Source: Elusimicrobiota bacterium
GTDB taxonomy: Bacteria; Elusimicrobiota; Endomicrobiia; Endomicrobiales; Endomicrobiaceae
Length of the DNA: 36,508 bases
Direction: 5' to 3'
Assembly: GCA_031274365.1 (NCBI GenBank)
Contig: JAISQF010000021.1
Span: 1 to 36,508, forward strand
The stretch's first letter is position 1. Each line of letters begins with the position of its first letter. The notes beneath the pieces were generated by a model. The model ran no database searches, was not told the DNA's origin, and saw only the letters and a list, made by a program, of their open reading frames with translations. Shown here in pieces: positions 1 to 7,500 of this stretch. The position numbers and the translations under genes were made by a program.

Positions 1-118
1 ACATCGCACAACATCGCACAACATCGCACAACATCGCACAACATCGCACAACATCGCACAACATCGCACAACATCGCACAACATCGCACAACATCGCACA
101 ACATCGCACAACATCGCA
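1..118. repeat. 10-bp tandem repeat, about 12 copies
   Basis: The unit acatcgcaca is repeated head to tail eleven times perfectly, then eight bases of a twelfth copy. The array runs into the left window edge, so its full length is unknown. The unit has no stop codon in any frame on either strand. The array ends 36 bp before the first possible start (TTG 155) of the autotransporter gene and is open in the same frame as that gene. Perfect identity of the copies suggests a recently active, slippage-prone tract. Confidence 0.97.
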
Positions 119-154
119 TTCTTTAATATAAATTTTGAACAAAAAGTCAAGGGT

Positions 155-3100
155 TTGTTTTGTTTTTTAGCTACAACCGCCGCGGACATTTGCTCATACT
201 GTAAGCTAAAGCATACGGTTAATAAAGTGTCGTCTCTGCGGGACTATGCGGTAATTGTAATTGCGTTATTTATAGGAAGTTTTAATATTGCACAAGCGAC
301 TGATTATAATATAGACACTTTTTCAGCAGGAGGGGCAGATAACGGATTATTAGATGATTATAATTCAAGCAGCATTGACGACGACAGTATTTTCAATATC
401 CTTGCCGCCATTACCTTTGGAGATAATCTAACCGATAATCCTGATTGGGCGACTTTGTCTATAAGAGGTTGGGATAGCTCTGGTGGCGGTGCGTATAAAT
501 TACAAACATTAGATGGAGATAATAGTTATTTAGGTTTTAGTCTAACAAATAAAACGATAGATTTTTCGTATTTGAGTTTTGAGAACTTTAAGACATCAAC
601 ATACGGCGGAGTGATTTATGCGGATGAATCTATAATAACATTTGATGGACAAATAAATTTTATAAACAATACGGCTGGGAATGCCGGCGGGGCGATATAT
701 GCTGAATTCGGGTCGTCGGTGGGATTTATAGCGGGCGGGGATATTTTGTTTATAGGAAACACCGCGGCAGGATTGGCAAACGATATTTATTTGGATAATG
801 CGCTGCTTTATATGGACGCAAAGAATTATCAAATAACAATGGACGACGGAATAAAAGCGTATAACGGCAGCACGATTACATGGCAAGATACAGGCGACGG
901 GGTTTGGGTGTTGGGCGGTATAAATGAATTTGATAATTTGGGCTTATTTCAAATAAATCACGGTTCGATAACGGTGATGAATGCGAGCTGGACATGGACA
1001 AATAATGATAATGTAGATTTGGATTTAATGAATTCAACGATGAGTTTTATAAATACTTTAGTGAATTTTGAAAACAATACGACTAATGACCATGGCGGGG
1101 CGATTTTTCCTGTTAATTCTCAATTAAATTTTATCAATTCATCGGTAAGTTTCATAAATAATAAATCCCCGTCTGACTCCGGCGGGTATTCCGGCGACGG
1201 CGGAGCGCTTGATATTTATTGGTATTCGCAGGTGAACTTTGAGAATTCAATAGTAAGTTTTACTAACAATTATGCCCTCCATGAAGGCGGAGCGATTGTT
1301 CTTGAAGCGGATAACTCAGAAACTTATTTTTTGCAGGCAACCTTTGAAAATTCAACAGTGAGTTTTACAAACAATTCTTCTAACTATGGCGGAGCGATTG
1401 TTCTTTACCGCAGCCAAGCAAACTTCACAAAATCAGAGATAAATTTTACAAGCAATATAGCCGCCGGCGCCGGCGGAGCGATTGGTATTGAGCTTGTCAG
1501 CCGATTAAACTTTAGAAATTCATCGGTAAGTTTTACAAGCAATACAGCCGGTCAATATGGCGGGGCGATTTTTCTTGAAATTGAGTCGGAAGTGAACTTT
1601 ATAGATTCTTTAGTAAGTTTTATAGATAATGCGGCTAACATTGACAATAGCGCTGGCGGGGCGATTTGGCTTGCGCATAATTCGGTGTCGCCAAATAATT
1701 CGCAAATAAACTTCACAAATTCAACAGTGAGTTTCACAGGCAATACTGCCGGTTATGGCGGGGCGATTTATCTTGCCGACAGTGGTTCAGAATTAATATT
1801 TAGCAATACAGAAGCGATTTTTGAAGGAAATAAAGCGACAACCGTAAATGGCGGCAATGACATTTATAATCAAGGCGTGATAAATATTTTGGCCAAAAGC
1901 GAAGTGATACTCAGGAGCGGGATAAACGGCGGAGGAAGTATAAATATAGAAAATGCGGTATTGCGGGTATCGGCGGATAATTCTAATGCAAATGAGATAA
2001 CGGTAAACGGGGGAATGTTTTCATTGGTTGATGTTGGAAATACAAATGAATATTCGACAAAGACATTTAGCGTGAACGTATTAAATTTAATAAACGGCGG
2101 GACATTGGAGATAGGAATAGTGCTGAGCACAAATGCAAGCGATTTAATAGATTTGGAAAACGGTGAAATGAAAATTGATGTTGGCAGCAAATTAAATATC
2201 AGATATTTTGGTCAATGGCAATCAATAGAATCTTATGTGATAGCAAAAGGGACGATAAATAATGATGATTGGAAAAATTTTAATTATAATAAAAATTATT
2301 ATTCATTAGATTATGATAAAGATGGGAAACGTTTGCTGTTATCATCACTGATTAATCCCAATATAAATTCGTCTATAAAAGACATGGTGAACGCGGTATT
2401 TGTGGCAAATGTAATAAGGGAAATAGGGCGTGTGGACAACAGTGAAATATATGAAAACAGTCATAAGGACGTATGGGTATTAGGGGGAGTAAAAGGAGCA
2501 AAAGTGCACGATCTTACGGATAAAGGGTATGAAGCAAAAGCGGGGATAGCGATAATAAGGAAGGAAAATTGGCGGGCAGGGATTTACGGGGGATATTTAA
2601 GCGGTGCGATAGAGGATGAAAGCAACGAAGCGGATATTGAAGGGACGGAAGCTGGGATATACGGCTCATATTTATTTATGGAAAAAGTAAAGCTGCAAGG
2701 AGTTGCGGGATATAGAGTGTCGACGGTAAAATTAAATGCAAAGAAAAAGGGAGCAAATTTTGAAACGCAGGAAATGAGATTTGGAATAGAGGGTGAGTAT
2801 GAGACGGGAAAACAGTGGAGTCCGTTTATATCGGTTGAAGGTTCGGAAATTTCGCATAAAGAAATAAAACAATATGATGAAGAAACGGAAATAGGAATTA
2901 TAGAAGCAAATCAATATTTGAGAATGGACGCTAAGGGAGGAGTAAAAATAAAATTGAGAGGGATTAATGTCAGAGGATATATGGGCTATACAATGGATGG
3001 GCTGATACCTGAATTAAAATACAGGGTGGAGGACGAAGAGTTAAAGGCGAAAGCGGCGGAACAATCGGCGATATTTTTCGGATTAGGGATTGGAGGGGAA

Positions 3101-3244
3101 ATACCGGTTAGCCGAAACATATCAGCTTTTGCTAATGGCAGAATGCACATCAATAATGATTATTTTACATATGGCGTAAATGCGGGTCTAAATTATAAAT
3201 TTGCGCAAAATATGAAAAAACCGCGCCGCCATAAACGATTATAA
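155..3244 (+). CDS. Autotransporter with polymorphic-OMP (GGAI/FxxN) repeats, paralogue 1
   Basis: A predicted surface-exposed autotransporter of up to 1029 residues. A hydrophobic segment ending in FNIAQA (about residues 31-48) looks like a signal peptide but lies well inside the longest frame. GTG at 227, just before it, is therefore a better start than TTG 155, although neither has a convincing ribosome site. Residues about 150-560 carry roughly nine repeats of the form FxNSxVSFxxN followed by GGAI, the pattern of Chlamydia Pmp passenger beta-helices. A linker region (about 570-760) is followed by an autotransporter beta-barrel (about 771-1016) starting near DVWVLGG and ending NYKF. Unusually, the protein continues 13 residues past that final aromatic strand with a basic tail (KKPRRHK). 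The 5' end is built from sequence also found in intergenic repeats, so the native start may have been lost. The frame stays open upstream through the 10-bp repeat to the window edge. Function is inferred as adhesion or surface variation. Confidence 0.85.
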   Translation: MFCFLATTAADICSYCKLKHTVNKVSSLRDYAVIVIALFIGSFNIAQATDYNIDTFSAGGADNGLLDDYNSSSIDDDSIFNILAAITFGDNLTDNPDWATLSIRGWDSSGGGAYKLQTLDGDNSYLGFSLTNKTIDFSYLSFENFKTSTYGGVIYADESIITFDGQINFINNTAGNAGGAIYAEFGSSVGFIAGGDILFIGNTAAGLANDIYLDNALLYMDAKNYQITMDDGIKAYNGSTITWQDTGDGVWVLGGINEFDNLGLFQINHGSITVMNASWTWTNNDNVDLDLMNSTMSFINTLVNFENNTTNDHGGAIFPVNSQLNFINSSVSFINNKSPSDSGGYSGDGGALDIYWYSQVNFENSIVSFTNNYALHEGGAIVLEADNSETYFLQATFENSTVSFTNNSSNYGGAIVLYRSQANFTKSEINFTSNIAAGAGGAIGIELVSRLNFRNSSVSFTSNTAGQYGGAIFLEIESEVNFIDSLVSFIDNAANIDNSAGGAIWLAHNSVSPNNSQINFTNSTVSFTGNTAGYGGAIYLADSGSELIFSNTEAIFEGNKATTVNGGNDIYNQGVINILAKSEVILRSGINGGGSINIENAVLRVSADNSNANEITVNGGMFSLVDVGNTNEYSTKTFSVNVLNLINGGTLEIGIVLSTNASDLIDLENGEMKIDVGSKLNIRYFGQWQSIESYVIAKGTINNDDWKNFNYNKNYYSLDYDKDGKRLLLSSLINPNINSSIKDMVNAVFVANVIREIGRVDNSEIYENSHKDVWVLGGVKGAKVHDLTDKGYEAKAGIAIIRKENWRAGIYGGYLSGAIEDESNEADIEGTEAGIYGSYLFMEKVKLQGVAGYRVSTVKLNAKKKGANFETQEMRFGIEGEYETGKQWSPFISVEGSEISHKEIKQYDEETEIGIIEANQYLRMDAKGGVKIKLRGINVRGYMGYTMDGLIPELKYRVEDEELKAKAAEQSAIFFGLGIGGEIPVSRNISAFANGRMHINNDYFTYGVNAGLNYKFAQNMKKPRRHKRL

Positions 3245-3312
3245 AATCTAACAATTCAACGTTACCATAAACCAAGAATAGAGGAAGTATCAATATCTGG
3301 CGCACAAACTGA
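3242..3312 (+). repeat. 3' flank repeat, segment A, copy 1
   Basis: This segment starts at the stop codon of the first autotransporter gene and is almost identical to 9883-9953 behind the second, with only a few substitutions. A weaker relative of its second half lies near 17885-17916. The shared stretch shows that the duplication of the two autotransporter genes extends beyond their stop codons. Confidence 0.85.
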
Positions 3313-3562
3313 CGAGCAAACCGAAAAGAAAGAAATACAGGCACAGCAGGCAGAAATACAGCAGAAGCCCGTAACTAAAAATAAAGAAACAAAAAAGGAA
3401 ATACAGACACAGCGGAAAGAAATACAGCAAAAAGAAACATTATATTACGGCGGAAATCAAAAGAGTGGTAATTTCTATGAAATACGGAAACAACAGATAG
3501 AGACATTTATATACAAATGCTTACGTCAATTTTTGTCCCCATCGGAAGCACAGAAACAATAA
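3245..3562 (+). other. Open reading extension in frame after the autotransporter stop (no start codon)
   Basis: Directly after the TAA of the first autotransporter, the same frame stays open for 105 codons to a TAA at 3560-3562, with no ATG at its head. It translates to a short block containing YHKPRIEEVSIS, then a Gln/Glu/Lys-rich stretch with repeated EIQ units (KEIQ, AEIQQK, KEIQTQ, KEIQQK), then an unremarkable tail. The first 22 codons are conserved behind the second autotransporter. It may be a former C-terminal extension cut off by a stop codon, a remnant of another gene, or chance. It is not proposed as an independently translated gene. Confidence 0.45.
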
Positions 3563-3730
3563 CAGAGACATTATATTACCAATTCTTTGCTGCCGCTCTG
3601 CCGCTCGTGAAGCACAGAGAAATAGGTAGAGACGTTAATATTACATCAACCCATTGCGCCATTTTAATAACATAGACAAAGATGTTACATTACAATAACT
3701 ATCGATAATTCACACTCCATTTTAACATTA
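3313..3730. repeat. Segment present after paralogue 1 and absent after paralogue 2, with degenerate short repeats
   Basis: About 415 bp separate the two 3' flank segments here, while the matching segments after the second autotransporter are directly joined. Inside are several variants of the motif agagacattatattac (near 3431, 3499, 3563, 3623 and 3675). The end (about 3671-3730) resembles 17939-18003 on the far side of the copper block. Apart from the EIQ-rich open frame at its left, no gene is visible. Confidence 0.6.
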
Positions 3731-3845
3731 GTTTGTAATGATAGCTTTGCCGGTTTCGTATTTTTGAAACGAATATGCAAAAACATTTATATTCTTAAAT
3801 AGATTTTATAAGTAATAACGTTGGGAAAATGTCGGGACGATTTAT
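3731..3845. repeat. 3' flank repeat, segment C, copy 1
   Basis: This stretch, including gaatatgcaaaaacattta and gattttataagtaata, is repeated with high similarity at 9957-10063 after the second autotransporter. It is non-coding as far as can be seen. Confidence 0.8.
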
Positions 3846-3904
3846 GTTTAATAAAGTGTTGTCCCTGCGGGAGTATAATGTAGGATATATCACTTACCTT
3901 TTTG

Positions 3905-4056
3905 CATTTGACGAACTCGCCGCCCCCGCGTATCACGACATAAGGAAGGACGTCTTACACAGCATCAAACGATAATCAAAAAAACATTTTATTCTTAAGC
4001 TCGTCTTCTAATGCAGTCTGCGCTAAAAACCTTTAATAAATAAAGACACGGCAAAA
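3905..4056. repeat. Dispersed intergenic repeat, copy 1
   Basis: About 150 bp that align over their whole length with 20928-21081, sharing blocks such as aactcgccgcccccgcg, acgacataagg and ataaataaagacac, with scattered differences. No open frame of note runs through both copies. The left part resembles a short stretch near 35577-35597. It looks like a member of a decayed, dispersed intergenic repeat family. The rest of the gap to 4379 shows no recognisable gene; weak open frames there lack start signals or similarity. Confidence 0.75.
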
Positions 4057-4379
4057 AAACTTTCATTAAAATTAATATTTGCTTTTCAACTATTGAATTT
4101 GATATAAAATATTGACGACTTAAATTGAGATGTTTTTATGTTTTATATGCTGATACCAATTTGTTACTTTTCTATTTTCATCTATCTTGACTGCTCGCTT
4201 ACAGGGATGTCTTTTTCAAAATCAAAAGGATTTTTTTGTGTTTAACAAAATGTATTTTTCAAAAACTATAAATGTTTCAAATTTTTTCAAAAATTCTGAT
4301 ATTTTGGATTTTTTATCATTGATTGTAAGCTTGTTAAAGGACAATGCTTTGGCGAGCGACAATGCGCTAAAAGAGACTA

Positions 4380-4394
4380 CCCCCCCCCCCCCCC
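4380..4394. repeat. Poly(C) tract, 15 C, upstream of second autotransporter
   Basis: An uninterrupted run of 15 cytosines in otherwise AT-rich DNA, about 185 bp before the preferred start of the second autotransporter. Homopolymeric G/C runs of this size are known contingency loci in several bacteria, including Chlamydia pmp genes, whose repeat motif the downstream gene shares. Here the run lies outside that gene's coding sequence, so any effect would be on transcription or on a small open frame that crosses it. Confidence 0.95.
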
Positions 4395-4457
4395 TATTCG
4401 CAATTAACTTTATTAAAAAAATCAATAATAATTTTAAGTTTTATAATATTCAAAAAG

Positions 4458-4490
4458 GCAATGAATTTATTTTCATTGCTTTTTTTATTT
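4458..4490 (+). terminator. Intrinsic terminator between the poly(C) tract and the second autotransporter
   Basis: Perfect 8-bp arms GCAATGAA (4458-4465) and TTCATTGC (4472-4479) enclose a 6-nt loop and are followed by a run of seven T and then ATTT. The opposite strand also has a run of five T after the stem, so it could work in both directions. It would block or attenuate any transcript coming from the poly(C) region toward the autotransporter. Confidence 0.75.
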
Positions 4491-4578
4491 ATGGAAAATG
4501 CCGGAATTTTTTATTTTGGCGGTTTTTTTGCCATAAAAGACGGAAGTAAAATAAAAAATGGAGAATAATGGAGAAGAA

Positions 4579-7500
4579 ATGAATAAATTTTTCAAAAGTC
4601 TAATTGCAGGCGCAATATTATTATTTGTGGGCGGGGTATCTTTTGCGCAAACTGATATAGGGGATTTCCTCACGTTAAATACTCTCTGGACAGGAGGGGA
4701 TAATGTTAGCGGGCAATTAACTGCCGATATTAATTTTTTGGACAATTTGGGAAATGCGGGCGCTTGGGCTAACTTTACAATTGACGGGGCAGGACATAAG
4801 TTTGATGGAAGGAAAAAAACTGGATTTAAGACATTATCAGCGGGGCAGACGCTAACATTTTTGAATTTGAATTTTATGAATTTTATGACATCAACATATG
4901 GCGGAGCGATATGGGCAAGCCAATCTACAATGACATTTAACGGACCAATAAATTTTACAAGCAATACCGCTAATTATGGCGGAGCGATTTTTGCAAGCCA
5001 ATCCACAATGACATTTAATGAAAAAATAAATTTTACAGGCAATATCGCTGTCGGCGCTTCAGTCTCCTCTGGCGGGGCGATTTTTGCAAGTCAATCTACA
5101 ATAACATTTAATGGAGAAATAAATTTTACAAGCAATAGCGCTAATTATGGCGGAGCGATTTATGCGGAAGGCGGGTCGTTGATAGAATTTATAGCGGTCG
5201 GAAATATATTGTTTAGAGGAAATAAAGCAAATGGCGCGGCAAATGATATTTATTTAGATAATTCAGGACTCTATTTGGATGCCGGTGTTTATCAAATAAC
5301 AATGGAAGGCGGAATAAAAGCATATAACGGCAGCGTGATTAGCTGGGCAAACGGCGCGGGCGGAAGCTGGGTATTGGGCGGAATAAATGAATTTAATGGT
5401 TTAGCTTCATTTAATACAGCCGAACAAAGTTTGATAACGGTTATAAATGCGAGCTGGACATATGTAAGTAATGCGACTTTGGAATTAAGCAATTCAACGA
5501 TGAGCTTTATAAATTCGTCTGTGAGTTTTGTAAATAATGAGGGGGATACTTATGACGGGCTCGGAGCGATTTCTCTCGACAGTAATTCACAATTAAATTT
5601 CACAAAATCAATAGTAAATTTTACAAGCAATACTTCACACGGTGAAGGCGGAGCGATTTCTATTATGGATTTTTCGCAAGCAAACTTTGGAAATTCGTCG
5701 GTAAGTTTTACAGGCAATAGCGGCAATTACGGTGCGATTTTTCTTACCTATGCCTCATTTGCAAACTTCGCAGATTCAGTAGTGAGTTTCACAAGCAACA
5801 CCGCCGTCTATGGCGGCGGAGCGATAAATATCGACAGCTACTTCTCATCAGCAAGCTTCACAAATTCAGTAGTGAGTTTTACAAGCAACACCGCCGTCTA
5901 TGGCGGCGGGGCGATTATTATTTCTGATAACGATTTGCAAGTGGACTTTGAAAATTCGTCGGTAAGTTTTGTAGGCAATAGCGTCTCTGGTTTGGGCGGG
6001 GCGATTTTTATTTCACATGGGGAAGTGAACTTTACAAAATCAATAGTAAATTTTACAAGCAATACAGTCGACAGTACAGACATCGGCGGCGGCGGAGCGA
6101 TTGCTCTTGCGTATGACGACCAGGTTGCTCCAATATTAACATTCAGCAACACAAAAGCGATATTTGAAGGAAATAATGCGCCATCCGGAAAAGACATTTA
6201 TAATCAGGAGGGCAGTGTGATAAATATTTTGGCCAAAAGCGAAGTGATACTCAGAAGCGGGATAAACGGCGATGGAAATATAAATATAAAAAATGCAGTA
6301 TTGCGGGTGACGGCGGACGGCTCAAATACGGGGGGGACGATAGCGGTAGATGCGGGGACATTTTCTTTGGTGGATTTAGAAAGTTACTCAAATTGGGGAT
6401 CAACAAAAACATTTACTGTTGATACAATAAATTTCACAAACGGCGCTACATGGGAGATAGGAATATTGGGCGCCACTGATTATTACAGTGATTTAATAAT
6501 CTTGTCAGACCGGATGAGCGTGGGAGAGATGACCGTATTAAATATAAGATTTTATAAGCCTTGGGATGCAAAAAAACATAGTTATATAATAGCGCAAGGG
6601 ACAGTGATTTCCCCTGAGAATTTTGTTGTAAATGACGAAAATATTTATTCGTTGAATTACGAAAATGATAATTTAATACTGACATTAGGTTCGAATTATT
6701 GGGATATATTTTATTGGAATGGAAGCGAGCCGTCAAACAGTTTGCTGCCGGTGTATAATGGTTTGGCGGCGGACGTCGATAAATTAAATATTAGGGCTGA
6801 CATAACTTTTGGCGGGGCATTGTCAAGCATGGCGGATTGGAAGACATTGACGATAAGAGGGGTGAAATCGACACCCGGCTCGGATACAGCTCAATTGAGG
6901 ACATTTGACGGAGTAAATATTTATCCAGGGTTTAGTTTGGCAAGTAAAGAAATGACATTTTCGTATTTGAGTTTTAATAATTTTACAACATCAACATACG
7001 GCGGAGCGATATGGGCAAGTCAATCAACAATAACATTTAACGGTCAAATAAGTTTTATAGGAAATACAGCGGCGTCAAACGGAGGGGCGGTCTCGCTTGA
7101 CAATACGCAAATGAGTCTTACAAAGTCATCTGTGAGTTTTATAAATAATACGAGCAACGGAAACGGCGGAGCGATTTATCTTTCAAATAATTCACAATTA
7201 ACTTTTGAGAATTCAACGGTGAGTTTCATAGGAAATCAAGCAAAAGAAGCCGGAGCAATATTCATAGCCGGCGGGACGGTGACATTTGTAAATTCATCGG
7301 TAAACTTTGCAGGAAACAGGGCAACTAATGAAACATCAGAAGATTCGGCAGGAGCGATAACGATAGGAGGCGGGGCATATCTAAACTTCATAAACACCGC
7401 AGCGAACTTTGAAGATAACGACAGCGCGTTTTGGGATGGCAACGATATAATTGTTGACGGTATAATAAACATAATAGAGGGCAGCAAAGTGACTATACAC

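Noticed and set aside
1-118. CRISPR array
   Set aside because: The units are 10 bp and directly adjacent, without spacers, so this is a simple tandem repeat.
4222-4425. A 67-codon frame on the - strand with a Gly run encoded by the same tract
   Set aside because: No similarity, no start signal and low-complexity content. The opposite frame is equally open, so neither can be preferred.
4187-4549. A 120-codon frame on the + strand crossing the poly(C) tract (TTPPPPL)
   Set aside because: No ribosome site, no recognisable domain, and composition like the AT-rich spacer. It also runs through the terminator hairpin. Its only interest is that tract length would shift it, so it is kept as a note and not called a gene.
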